A stretch of DNA of 64,000 nt. Source: RFSX01 sp965230215. Its GTDB lineage: Bacteria > Bacteroidota > Bacteroidia > Chitinophagales > Saprospiraceae. This document shows positions 1 to 8,698 of this stretch, piece by piece. Under the pieces are notes generated by a model. It had not been told where the DNA came from. It did no database searches and was given only the letters and a program-made list of their open reading frames with translations. Each line of letters opens with the position of its first letter. Position 1 is the first letter of the stretch. The position numbers and the translations under genes were made by a program. The stretch is taken from positions 1,116,001 to 1,180,000 of the forward strand of contig CBDDKN010000001.1 in the NCBI GenBank assembly GCA_965230215.1. The letters run 5' to 3'.

Positions 1-188
1 CAAGGCCATCAAGGTTGGAGATTTGAACGGCAATTGATCAAAACCGTGTTTCCGTAAGTTCTTGTAAGATATCTTCCATAGTTTTTTTTGAGTTGGGAAG
101 CGTTTGCGCGATGGCAAACGTATTCAGATTGTAGTTCATGTGATGCTGATATCACAACGATGCAATAGTCCAACTTAAAAAAAGAAAG
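1..188. other. Left edge, no complete gene; possible tail of an off-window gene
   Basis: No complete gene is visible here. In the forward frame starting at base 2 the DNA reads KAIKVGDLNGN followed by TGA (35-37). This resembles the 'IKxGDxNGN' end of dockerin-like segments in Saprospiria secreted proteins, so it may be the last codons of a gene to the left, but ten residues prove little. Bases 101-120 form a perfect 7-bp hairpin (CGTTTGC, loop GCGATG, GCAAACG). It has no following T-run on either strand, so it is not a normal intrinsic terminator. No convincing promoter for the next gene was recognised. Confidence 0.25.
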
Positions 189-3100
189 ATGAAAAGAATT
201 TTACTTTTTGTAATCCTAATACTAACCCTACCGATACTACATTCAAACAATCTTAATGCCTACTCCAATGAAGAGCCATGCATGGATTGTCACACGTCTC
301 CATTGCTATTCTGTCCTTCGACATACTTTGGATGTCCTGGTGATAATCTTGATCCTTCATTGACAGGTACACCTGTAGCACTTCCCGGTGACATGAATTG
401 TCCTACACCGGAGGTAAGTTATACGGATACCCTAATAACGGATACGCCTTGCTTTAAAAAATACCACAGAATCTGGCGTGCAGACTATCCTGAAGGTACA
501 GCAGATCCAAAGCTTTTTGCGCAGTGCATTCAAACTATATTTCTTGAAGACAATGAAGACCCTGTGATCAGCGATTGCCCATCCGATATCTCCATTGACC
601 TTTTGGCTCAGTGCGATAGTACGGCTTTCTGGACCATTCCAACGGTGACTGATAATTGTGCAGGTGTCAGTCTTGATAGCAACTTTGCTCCTGGTGATAC
701 TTTTCCATCCGGGTCAACCACTGTACTGTATATTGCTGAAGATGCATGCGGAAGATTAGACAGTTGTAGCTTCAACGTCATTGTCTCCGGCGTATGCTGT
801 GAAAATGTTGTTTTGTCTTGTCCTCCGGATACGTCGGTATGTGTCAACGCCACGCTGGATCCACTTTTAACAGGATTCGCTACTTTCTCTATGCCAGATT
901 CCACTTGTACGGATGCCTTCATTTTCTACTCTGATAGTTTGTTGATGAACAATCCTGATTGTTCCGCAGGTGTCATCCTGGAGAGAACCTGGTATGCGTC
1001 TGATTCCAATCAAATTAGCATTTACGACAGCTGTGTTCAAATAATAACAAGTTTTGACACCATAGCTCCCGAAATCCAGAATATCCCACAAGACATTACA
1101 GTCGTCGGTCTAGGAAGTAATTGTACAGCCATAGCAAACTGGACTGAACCCATAGCTGTTGACTCATGTGGAGTTGAAGCTTTTTCATCGAACATAAGCA
1201 GTGGATCAAGTTTCCCTGAAGGTGTATCTACAATAAGTTATGCTGCAGTTGACTATTGTGGTAATACAGCAGTGGCAAGCTTTACTGTGACCGTAGAGTG
1301 TGATACTTCCTGTATCAGTGTACCGGTTATAACTTGTCCGTCCGATATGACAATCTGCCCTCAGGATTCCCTACCCGATCCTCTTGTTACAGGATTTGCG
1401 ACGGCTATTCCAGGTGACAGTCTATGTGCTGCGCCCATCGTCAGCTATAGTGACAGTATAATACAAATGGGTAATTGCGCGAATGCAATGATCATTGAAC
1501 GACAATGGATAGCTGAAGATCCAGACAACAATATATTAGCTGACACTTGTTACCAATACATTACCCTGGAAGATACGAGTCCTCCTGTCATAAACAACGC
1601 ACCACAAGATATCACCATTACGGTCAATGCCGCCAATTGCCTTATTCCTGCAAGTTGGATTGAACCTGATGCAACTGACAATTGTGGACTTCAAAGCTTT
1701 ACGAGTAATATCCCAAGTGGATCCTTGTTTTCTGAAGGTGTGACTACTGTCGTATACACAGCCATTGATAATTGTGGTCTGATAAGCACGATAAGCTTTA
1801 CTATCACCATAGATTGTTTGGCATCATGCGGCATAGCTCCGATCATCAATTGCCCATCTGATTATTGGGCATGTCCAGGTGGAGGTATACCTACACCATA
1901 TGAATCGGGATATGCTCTTGCTACTGCCGGTTCACCTGAATGTGGAGATCCATTGGTTACCTATTCAGATATTATCGTGAGTTCCGGACCTTGTGCCACA
2001 TCAAAAGTTATTGAGCGTACGTGGACTGCCACAGATCCTGATGACCCTTCTCTGACTACATCCTGTATACAGACCTTAAGCCTTGAAGATTTACAAGACC
2101 CTTTCATTCTGTATTGCCCAAGCAATATTACAGTTTATGGTTCAGGGAATAATTGCAGTGTACCGGTAACATGGAATTCTCCGCTAGCCATTGATAACTG
2201 TGGTGCACCTTACCTGTCAGCTCAGGATGAATATGGCAATCCGGTTAACAACGGTCAGCTTTTCTACGCCGGTACTACCGGAGTCATCTACACAGCTACT
2301 GATGATTGTGGCAATACCTCTTCTTGTAGTTTCAACGTGACCGTTCAATGCAATAACTTTTGCAATACGCCACCGAGCATAAATTGCCCTAGTAATAAAG
2401 TGGTCTGTCCTGGAAGTAGTATTTCGCCAAGTTCACTGGGTTGGGCCAATGCTATTGCAGGTAATTATTGTCCGACACCTAGTGTCAGTTATACGGATAT
2501 CGTATTATCTACAGGTCCATGTTTTGGAGAGAAAGTAATAAGCAGAACATGGGTGGCAGATTACGGCGCTTCAAACAACTTAAGCAGCAGTTGCGTACAG
2601 ACCATCCAACTGAAGGACGATACTGCTCCTGTATTCACATATTGCCCTGCAGATATCACAGTTTACGACAGTGCGACGCCTGTATACTGGAATACACCTG
2701 TCGCTACAGATAATTGCGGTATCGCCAATGTCTTGTCCAGCCACAATCCGGGGTCCTATTTCTCAATTGGAACAACAACTGTTTATTATACTGCTGAGGA
2801 TATATGCTGGAATGCCAGTACTTGCAGTTTTAATGTTACAGTTCAAAATCAATATAATATCACTTTGGATTGCCCAGATGACCTTCTTCTCAGTTGTAAT
2901 GGCAATAATGGAGTGGTAGCACAGTGGAGTCCGCCAAGCTATAATTCAATTTGTAACAATTGCAATGATGGATATCCAATTTCAGGATTCGTATACATGG
3001 GATCACTCAATGGAAGTCTATATTACTGTTCTACAGGAACTGCAAGTTGGCCGCAGGCGAAAGCTACATGTGAAGCCAATGGAGGTCATCTTGTCAGTAT

Positions 3101-4919
3101 AAATTCACAAGAGGAAAATGACTTCCTAGCCAATATTCTTACACTTCAATCTGCATGGATTGGCCTGAGCGATTCAGAGCTAGAAGGAAATTTCAAATGG
3201 ACCAATGGTGATCCTCTTGCTTATACCAATTGGTATCCTGGTCAACCCAACAATTACAACAACAATCAGGATTATGTGGAATTGATGAATACAGGATTCT
3301 GGAATGATCAGTACAACTACTATAATCTTGAATACATCATGGAAATACCATGTGGCAGTGTTCAGCAAGTTGCTGGACCAAGTCCCGGCTCTATTCTAAC
3401 TTCAGGCAACTATACTGTTTCCTATGAAGTTGCAGACGGCTGCGGCGGTTTTGGATCCTGTAGCTTTGATATCTACGTTGAAGGCGGGCTTGATCTTGTA
3501 TGTCCTGATGACATCACAATCACTGTTCCTCAAGGAAGTCAAGGCTTACCTGCAAGTTGGAATGACCCGATAAGCTCCAGTTGTTGTAATAACTGCAACG
3601 ACGGTTCTTCTAATGTATACCAGGGCTTCAGCTACCTTGGGTCCTATAATGGACACGATTACTATCATTCCAATTATGCCACAAGTTGGCTGCAAGCCAA
3701 GGCGGCATGTGAGCAAGTCGGAGCCGATCTCGTGGTCATAAATTCTCAGGAGGAAAACGATCAAGTCAGCAACTGGCTCAACACGCAATCAGCTTGGATA
3801 GGTCTGTCTGACCATGTACTTGAAGGCAGTTTTGAATGGGTTAACGGAGATCCGATCACTTATACCAACTGGTATCCTGGACAACCGAACAATTACAACA
3901 ACAATCAGGATTATGTTGAAATCATGAATTCCGGAGAGTGGAATGACCAATACAACTATTACAGCCTTTATTTCATAATGGAAGTTCCAAACTGTATTAA
4001 TCTTCAGCAGATCAGTGGTCCACAGAAAGGTGATCTTCTTGTAGCCGGAAATCAATACACCGTTGAATATATGGCCACCGACCTGTGTGGCAATTCAGAG
4101 ACTTGTTCGTTTACCATTACGGCTGAAGCGGACAATACAACCAAAGACTATTGTGAATCACAAGGCCTGAATGCATTAGACTATTTCATTACCAGAGTAC
4201 GCTTTGGTCAGTTAGATAATATTTCCGCAAGTGATAATGGATATGCAGATTACACTTCTATTGGATGTGCTACAATTGAGCCAAATCAATCCTATGCACT
4301 CTATCTCACGCCTTCTGCCAATCAACAAGATCGCATTTATTGGAGGGTATGGATAGACTATAACCTAGACGGAGACTTTTACGATGCTAACGAGATGGTA
4401 GCATATGGATCAGGTATAACCACTGTATCTGGAATAATTTCGATGCCTACATTACTCTATGGAGGTGAAAGTAGAATGCGCGTAATTATGAGTCCTGTTG
4501 ATTACCCTTCAGATCCTTGCGGAGATTACAGTCTCGGTGAGACTGAAGATTACTGTGTCTTGATTACAAATGTAGATACATCTAATCTTGGGGAAAAAGA
4601 TTTAGAGTTGGTCAACAGAAACAGAAACACAGACACAAATGCAACACTACTTACAGTTGAATCATCTTTGGATCAATCCATTGATCTGTTCCCGAATCCA
4701 GCCAGTGATATGATCACTATGCGGATAGAGCATACCGATATACTGGAAGCCATAACGCTAAACGATGCTGTGGGCAGAACAATCAAGATATGGTCCAAGA
4801 ATGAAATCACTGGTGAAATAAGATACAATATTGCAAATCTTGAATCTGGAATTTACTTCGTTCAGTTCCATGATAAGCAAGGAAAATCAAATATCAAAAA
4901 ACTTATAGTAAGCAGATAA
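189..4919 (+). CDS. Secreted HYR-repeat adhesin with two C-type lectin domains, GEVED domain and T9SS type A sorting domain
   Basis: A 1576-residue secreted protein with a signal peptide (about residues 1-24). Five Cys-rich repeats of about 170-178 residues begin near residues 42, 211, 383, 555 and 733; each ends in an HYR-like module (CPxDITV, DNCG, GTTxVxYTAxDxCGN, CSFxVTV). Two C-type lectin domains follow (about 935-1055 and 1146-1268, WIGLSD and NWYPGQPNN motifs). Each is inserted inside an HYR domain, whose first half precedes it and whose second half follows. A GEVED domain (about 1330-1460) and a T9SS type A tail (FPNPASD ... GIYFVQF ... KKLIVSR) close the protein. By family knowledge it is exported by T9SS and anchored to or released from the surface; the lectin domains suggest glycan binding. 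The ligand is unknown. The mature N-terminus has an isolated CMDCH motif, treated here as fortuitous. Confidence 0.85.
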   Translation: MKRILLFVILILTLPILHSNNLNAYSNEEPCMDCHTSPLLFCPSTYFGCPGDNLDPSLTGTPVALPGDMNCPTPEVSYTDTLITDTPCFKKYHRIWRADYPEGTADPKLFAQCIQTIFLEDNEDPVISDCPSDISIDLLAQCDSTAFWTIPTVTDNCAGVSLDSNFAPGDTFPSGSTTVLYIAEDACGRLDSCSFNVIVSGVCCENVVLSCPPDTSVCVNATLDPLLTGFATFSMPDSTCTDAFIFYSDSLLMNNPDCSAGVILERTWYASDSNQISIYDSCVQIITSFDTIAPEIQNIPQDITVVGLGSNCTAIANWTEPIAVDSCGVEAFSSNISSGSSFPEGVSTISYAAVDYCGNTAVASFTVTVECDTSCISVPVITCPSDMTICPQDSLPDPLVTGFATAIPGDSLCAAPIVSYSDSIIQMGNCANAMIIERQWIAEDPDNNILADTCYQYITLEDTSPPVINNAPQDITITVNAANCLIPASWIEPDATDNCGLQSFTSNIPSGSLFSEGVTTVVYTAIDNCGLISTISFTITIDCLASCGIAPIINCPSDYWACPGGGIPTPYESGYALATAGSPECGDPLVTYSDIIVSSGPCATSKVIERTWTATDPDDPSLTTSCIQTLSLEDLQDPFILYCPSNITVYGSGNNCSVPVTWNSPLAIDNCGAPYLSAQDEYGNPVNNGQLFYAGTTGVIYTATDDCGNTSSCSFNVTVQCNNFCNTPPSINCPSNKVVCPGSSISPSSLGWANAIAGNYCPTPSVSYTDIVLSTGPCFGEKVISRTWVADYGASNNLSSSCVQTIQLKDDTAPVFTYCPADITVYDSATPVYWNTPVATDNCGIANVLSSHNPGSYFSIGTTTVYYTAEDICWNASTCSFNVTVQNQYNITLDCPDDLLLSCNGNNGVVAQWSPPSYNSICNNCNDGYPISGFVYMGSLNGSLYYCSTGTASWPQAKATCEANGGHLVSINSQEENDFLANILTLQSAWIGLSDSELEGNFKWTNGDPLAYTNWYPGQPNNYNNNQDYVELMNTGFWNDQYNYYNLEYIMEIPCGSVQQVAGPSPGSILTSGNYTVSYEVADGCGGFGSCSFDIYVEGGLDLVCPDDITITVPQGSQGLPASWNDPISSSCCNNCNDGSSNVYQGFSYLGSYNGHDYYHSNYATSWLQAKAACEQVGADLVVINSQEENDQVSNWLNTQSAWIGLSDHVLEGSFEWVNGDPITYTNWYPGQPNNYNNNQDYVEIMNSGEWNDQYNYYSLYFIMEVPNCINLQQISGPQKGDLLVAGNQYTVEYMATDLCGNSETCSFTITAEADNTTKDYCESQGLNALDYFITRVRFGQLDNISASDNGYADYTSIGCATIEPNQSYALYLTPSANQQDRIYWRVWIDYNLDGDFYDANEMVAYGSGITTVSGIISMPTLLYGGESRMRVIMSPVDYPSDPCGDYSLGETEDYCVLITNVDTSNLGEKDLELVNRNRNTDTNATLLTVESSLDQSIDLFPNPASDMITMRIEHTDILEAITLNDAVGRTIKIWSKNEITGEIRYNIANLESGIYFVQFHDKQGKSNIKKLIVSR
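312..2850 (+). repeat. Five tandem coding repeats (about 516-534 bp) of an HYR-type module
   Basis: Inside the first gene, units start near 312, 819, 1335, 1851 and 2385. Each encodes a CPxD/CPG opening, a conserved 'V-x-Y-x-D' and 'ERTWxAxD' stretch, 'CxQTIxLED', and a closing HYR half with DNCG and CSFxVTV. The copies are clearly homologous in protein but well diverged in DNA, so they are old duplications rather than recent slippage. Confidence 0.75.
2985..3990 (+). repeat. Duplicated C-type lectin domain, two copies about 640 bp apart
   Basis: Copy one lies about 2985-3350 and copy two about 3627-3990. Both encode SWxQAKAxCE, INSQEEND, QSAWIGLSD, TNWYPGQPNNYNNNQDYVE and WNDQYNYY. DNA identity is high over the NWYPGQPNN region (for example AACAATTACAACAACAATCA in both), which points to a more recent duplication than that of the HYR repeats before it. 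The duplicated unit includes the flanking HYR halves. Confidence 0.75.
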
Positions 4920-4942
4920 ATCCTTACACTACTCAATCTCAT

Positions 4943-4972
4943 AAAGCCTGCTCCATGGAGTGGGCTTTTTTT
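4943..4972 (+). terminator. Intrinsic terminator after the T9SS adhesin
   Basis: AAAGCCTGCTC and GAGTGGGCTTT form a stem (two G-U pairs) around a CATG loop, followed by a run of seven T. It lies 24 bases after the adhesin stop codon and separates it from parA. Confidence 0.7.
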
Positions 4973-5091
4973 ATGCTTGATATAAAAATATGTGTCCATT
5001 ATATTTACTCTTACCAATCGACATTAAATCAAGAGATTACTAAAAGATTGTCTTAATAGTATTAAATCAAGTAAATGAGCACTAAGAATCC

Positions 5092-5099
5092 TATTTTTG
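5092..5099 (+). promoter_or_regulatory. Candidate Bacteroidota -7 element for parA
   Basis: TATTTTTG matches the Bacteroidota primary-sigma -7 consensus TAnnTTTG. It would place the transcript start about 10-15 bases before the parA ATG at 5120. No good TTG-type -33 element is seen at the usual distance, so confidence is moderate. Confidence 0.45.
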
Positions 5100-5119
5100 C
5101 ATGCTCAGTAAAAATGTAA

Positions 5120-5917
5120 ATGGCTAAAGTAATTACAATAGCAAATCAAAAAGGAGGAGTTGGCAAAACGACCACTGCTATAAACCTGGCAGCTGCAGTG
5201 TCTGTCCTCGAGAAGAAGGTATTGTTGGTTGATCTGGACCCGCAGGCCAATGCCACTGCTGGTCTTGGAGTTGACCCAGACACACTGGAGTATACGATCT
5301 ATGATTGTATCATCAATGATGTGCCTGCTGAGAAAGCTATTGTCAACACTGAATTGTCTCATTTGAATGTCATTGGTTCCAGCATTGATCTGGTAGGAGC
5401 TGAACTTGAATTGGCTACCTTCCCAAATAGGGAAAGCCGTTTAAGACATATCATCGACAGTGTCAGAGATCAGTATGATTATATATTCATTGATTGTCTG
5501 CCATCTCTGGGCATATTAACTGTCAATGCATTGACAGCAGCAGACTCGGTTTTGGTACCTGTTCAATGTGAGGTATTCTCACTTCAAGGCTTGGGTAAAC
5601 TGAAAAACACAATAAACCTTGTAAAAAATGCATTCAATCCTCGACTGGAGATCGAAGGTATCGTGCTATCAATGTTTGATAAAAGATTGCGACTAGCTAA
5701 GATGGTTGTAAGAGAGGTTCACAATATGCTATCAGACAATATATTTGAAACCATCATACACAGAAATTCAAAAATAGGAGAAGCGCCAAGTGTGGGCAAA
5801 CCTGTATTATTGTATGACATCAACAGCAAAGGTTCTCGTAACTTTCTCAACCTTGCGGATGAATTCGTAAAGAAGAACGAAACTTACGAAGACCAAACAA
5901 TGGAAGAAGATGAGTAA
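5120..5917 (+). CDS. parA: Chromosome-partitioning ATPase ParA (Soj)
   Basis: A 265-residue ParA/MinD-family ATPase that binds DNA in its ATP form and positions the ParB-parS complex during chromosome segregation. The deviant Walker A motif KGGVGKTTTAINLA lies at residues 11-24, with both signature lysines present; DLDPQANAT and the DYIFIDCLPSLG Walker B region follow, all as in chromosomal Soj/ParA. Length fits the family. Its last eight bases overlap parB, so the two are translationally linked. A clear -7 promoter element precedes the gene with a very short leader. Confidence 0.95.
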   Translation: MAKVITIANQKGGVGKTTTAINLAAAVSVLEKKVLLVDLDPQANATAGLGVDPDTLEYTIYDCIINDVPAEKAIVNTELSHLNVIGSSIDLVGAELELATFPNRESRLRHIIDSVRDQYDYIFIDCLPSLGILTVNALTAADSVLVPVQCEVFSLQGLGKLKNTINLVKNAFNPRLEIEGIVLSMFDKRLRLAKMVVREVHNMLSDNIFETIIHRNSKIGEAPSVGKPVLLYDINSKGSRNFLNLADEFVKKNETYEDQTMEEDE

Positions 5918-6806
5918 AAAAAAGGAACAAGTAGGTAAAGGACTCCGAGCCCTTTTGGGGAACATTGAGAATATTGAGAAATCTGAAAGCTTGAAAAAAG
6001 AAGTGGTTCAGGAGCTCAGCAAATCTGTAGAGGAAATTTCAATTGAAGATATAGAGATCAATCCCTATCAGCCACGTAAAGATTTTGATCATGAAGAACT
6101 ACTGGCTCTTGTACAATCCATTAAGACTTTAGGTCTTATCCAGCCGATTACAGTAAGATCACTTTCTTCAGGCAAGTATCAGATCATCTCAGGAGAGCGC
6201 AGATGGAGAGCTAGTAAGCTTGCAGGACTCAAAAGCATTCCGGCTTATATCAGAATTACAGATGATCAGGGCATGTTGGAGATGGCTCTCGTTGAGAATA
6301 TTCAACGTTCTGATCTCAACCCACTGGAAATTGCTTTAAGCTATCAACGTCTTATTGATGAATGCCAACTTCAACATGACACACTGGCCAAGCGTGTTGG
6401 TAAAGAAAGAAGTACTGTCTCCAATTATGTAAGACTGCTTAAGTTACCCCCAGATATCCAATCTGCACTTAAGACGCGAAAGTTGTCAATGGGACATGCA
6501 CGCGCGTTGCTTGGCATTGAAGATCCCGCACTGCAACTAATGGCCTTTAAAAAGATATCTGCAGAAGGATTATCAGTTCGAAATACTGAAAAGCTGATTC
6601 GCGAAATAAAATCTCCTGATCAAAAAATCAAGACTGCGCCCAAGACAGTTGAGCATCCAGAGATTAAGAGAATACGAGAAAGGCTTAACCACTTGCTTGG
6701 CAGCAAAGTAGATATTCAAAGATCCGGACGGGGAAAAGGGAAAATTGTAATCCACTTCAACTCCGATGATCAGTTTAACAATATTATTGACCAAATCGAA
6801 GATTAA
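5910..6806 (+). CDS. parB: Chromosome-partitioning protein ParB (Spo0J)
   Basis: A 298-residue ParB-family DNA clamp and CTPase. The N-terminal CTP-binding domain carries GERRWRAS (about residues 98-105) and ENIQRSDLNPLE. A central helix-turn-helix (KRVGKERSTVSNYVRLLKLP) reads parS, and a basic C-terminal dimerisation region ends the protein. The N-terminus KGLRALLG is the usual ParA-stimulating peptide. Start ATG 5910 overlaps parA by eight bases. No perfect palindromic parS-like site was noticed in the window. Confidence 0.95.
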   Translation: MSKKKEQVGKGLRALLGNIENIEKSESLKKEVVQELSKSVEEISIEDIEINPYQPRKDFDHEELLALVQSIKTLGLIQPITVRSLSSGKYQIISGERRWRASKLAGLKSIPAYIRITDDQGMLEMALVENIQRSDLNPLEIALSYQRLIDECQLQHDTLAKRVGKERSTVSNYVRLLKLPPDIQSALKTRKLSMGHARALLGIEDPALQLMAFKKISAEGLSVRNTEKLIREIKSPDQKIKTAPKTVEHPEIKRIRERLNHLLGSKVDIQRSGRGKGKIVIHFNSDDQFNNIIDQIED

Positions 6807-6808
6807 TA

Positions 6809-7375
6809 TTGATGATGAGATCACTCACATCAATCGTATTAATTGTTTGTAGCCTCCAATTGGGTTTCGGACAGGTAGCTACTGACACCACTTCAATTTC
6901 TTCCAATAACCAGACGCCTGAATCAAAATATGGCTTGCTTGATATGTTTTCAGGAAATCCAGGCAAGGCAGCGCTCTATTCACTTATTTTTCCTGGAGCT
7001 GGCCAATTCTACAACAAGAGGTACTGGAAGGTTCCACTGGCACTTGCTGCTGAAGGGCTTACTGCATACATATTGATTGACAACATCAACAATTTTAAAA
7101 AATGGGATACCGAATGGCGTTTCCAGCTCGCCAATGGCACAAATAATCCAGATGTAACATCGGTTTATGATCCCGCAGCTATCAAGCGGATTAGAGATAA
7201 TGCGAGACAAAGGAAGGATTACAGTTGGGTCGCACTTATTGGTGTGCATCTGATCATAACTGCAGAAGCCTTTATTGACAGACATCTGATAGAGTTTGAT
7301 GTCAGCGATGACTTAAGTTTAGAAATAAGACCTGCCAGCTATGCCCCTGGTGCAGCTTTTGTGTTTCACTTTTAA
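6809..7375 (+). CDS. DUF5683 membrane protein downstream of parAB
   Basis: A 188-residue protein with a signal peptide ending near FGQ (about residue 24). It contains the DUF5683-type core: AALYSLIFPGAGQFYNKRYWKVPLALAAEG, a charged middle, and a hydrophobic segment (SWVALIGVHLIITAEAFIDRHL). DUF5683 genes commonly follow parB in Bacteroidota; the function is unknown. It starts two bases after the parB stop and its stop codon abuts the fmt ATG, so it belongs to this operon. The final strand ending in FVFHF may be membrane-associated. Confidence 0.8.
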   Translation: MMMRSLTSIVLIVCSLQLGFGQVATDTTSISSNNQTPESKYGLLDMFSGNPGKAALYSLIFPGAGQFYNKRYWKVPLALAAEGLTAYILIDNINNFKKWDTEWRFQLANGTNNPDVTSVYDPAAIKRIRDNARQRKDYSWVALIGVHLIITAEAFIDRHLIEFDVSDDLSLEIRPASYAPGAAFVFHF

Positions 7376-8311
7376 ATGAATGATATGAGAATCGTATTTA
7401 TGGGTACACCAGAATTTGCAGTACCCAGTTTAGACATTTTATACAAAGCAGGATTTGATATTGCAGCAGTTATCACGAGCCCTGACAGAATGGGAGGCCG
7501 AGGCAGGAAAACACTGATTGAATCAGCTGTTAAAAAATATGCGCAGTCTAAATCACTTCCCATCCTTCAACCAACGAACCTCAAGTCCGAAGCATTTATT
7601 AGTGAATTAGAGGCCCTTAAAGCCGATTTACAAATTGTTGTGGCCTTTAGAATGTTACCTGAAGTGGTATGGAACATGCCGCCAATGGGAACTTACAATC
7701 TACATGGTTCATTGTTGCCAAAGTATAGAGGCGCTGCACCGATAAACTGGGCCGTTATCAAAGGAGAACAAACCACCGGAGTTACAAGCTTCAAATTAAA
7801 GCATGCTATCGATACGGGTTCTATTTTATTGCAAAAAGAAATCTCGATTCTGCCTACAGATACTGCGACAGATGTTCACGATCGGATGATGTATATAGCT
7901 GCGGATGTAATACTTCAAACTGTGAATAAGATTGAAAAAGGAGAAGCCAATCTTATAGAGCAAGACGACAGTCAGGTTAGCCATGCACCCAAACTCACCA
8001 AAGAGAACACTCAACTCAACTTGAATCAGCCAGTGGGTTCAGCTTATGATTTTATAAGAGGCTTGAGTCAGTATCCATGTGCCTGGTTCCTTTTAAAAGA
8101 TAAGGCAGTCAAAATATACCATGCTGATAAGCTTGAAGAAGCGCATACAAAAACGCCAGGAGAGATTGCCACAGATAACAAAACATGGATGCACGTATAT
8201 TGCACCAACGGGTATCTGAATATAAATGAGTTACAGTTTCCCGGTAAGAAAAGAATGAAAGTGTCTGAGTTTCTGAATGGATTTGATCTGGAAGCGTTCC
8301 TCAGTAACTAG
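7376..8311 (+). CDS. fmt: Methionyl-tRNA formyltransferase
   Basis: This enzyme transfers a formyl group from 10-formyltetrahydrofolate to initiator Met-tRNA. At 311 residues it has the usual length. Visible motifs are RIVFMGTPEFAVPSL at the N-terminus, YNLHGSLLPKYRGAAPINWA with the catalytic His and folate-binding loop, and KHAIDTGSILLQ with the catalytic Asp. The C-terminal tRNA-binding domain follows (FIRGLSQYPCAWF). ATG 7376 directly abuts the preceding stop; an in-frame ATG at 7385 (MRIVF) is an equally good start by alignment. Co-direction with parAB-DUF5683 suggests one operon. Confidence 0.95.
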   Translation: MNDMRIVFMGTPEFAVPSLDILYKAGFDIAAVITSPDRMGGRGRKTLIESAVKKYAQSKSLPILQPTNLKSEAFISELEALKADLQIVVAFRMLPEVVWNMPPMGTYNLHGSLLPKYRGAAPINWAVIKGEQTTGVTSFKLKHAIDTGSILLQKEISILPTDTATDVHDRMMYIAADVILQTVNKIEKGEANLIEQDDSQVSHAPKLTKENTQLNLNQPVGSAYDFIRGLSQYPCAWFLLKDKAVKIYHADKLEEAHTKTPGEIATDNKTWMHVYCTNGYLNINELQFPGKKRMKVSEFLNGFDLEAFLSN

Positions 8312-8314
8312 TTA

Positions 8315-8530
8315 TTAAACTTCTCTGTTCGTCAAGAAGTCAACAACCTTTTCGAAAACAACAGTAGCTGTCTTCACACTTGTCATAACTTTATCGGTAG
8401 ACTGAGCCAATTGCTCATATTTAGTCGTAGCTATTTCTTCCTGTTGCTCCACCTGATTCAAATAAACCAGGCAAAACATACTTGTTAAAAGAAATAAGCC
8501 TAAAGCCAGTTTTGAAAAGTTCTTTTTCAT
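8315..8530 (-). CDS. Small single-span membrane protein of unknown function
   Basis: A protein of about 71 residues when started at the ATG at 8530 (MKKNFSKLALGLFLL). An earlier in-frame ATG at 8554 would add eight polar residues but would spoil a normal signal-anchor start. One hydrophobic segment (about residues 7-24) is followed by a polar helical tail rich in E, Q, T and K (QVEQQEEIATTKYEQLAQSTDKV). No family was recognised. It converges on fmt with three bases between the stops. Whether it is expressed is uncertain; base composition and the sensible hydrophobic start support a real gene. Confidence 0.5.
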   Translation of the reverse strand: MKKNFSKLALGLFLLTSMFCLVYLNQVEQQEEIATTKYEQLAQSTDKVMTSVKTATVVFEKVVDFLTNREV

Positions 8531-8698
8531 ATTAAGTCTAGAATTGTCTTGCATTCAATATCACAACGTTAATATTTTAATAAAAGTTACATATCCACGA
8601 ATATTTTGAAACTTTTTTTATCCAATTAACATTATAAGTGCCTCTGTTTAACATTTTGTTAAAATCCTTTGATACATTCTATCTTAGAGACCAATACA

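Noticed and set aside
101..120. Hairpin CGTTTGC/GCAAACG as a terminator
   Set aside because: No T-run follows on either strand, so it lacks the second half of an intrinsic terminator.
276..293. CMDCH, a CxxCH c-type heme motif at the mature N-terminus of the first adhesin
   Set aside because: It is a single motif in a Cys-rich secreted repeat protein with no cytochrome fold or other heme motif; chance is likely.
5120..6806. Replication origin inferred from parAB
   Set aside because: No DnaA-box cluster, dnaA gene or parS palindrome was recognised nearby; parAB alone does not locate an origin.
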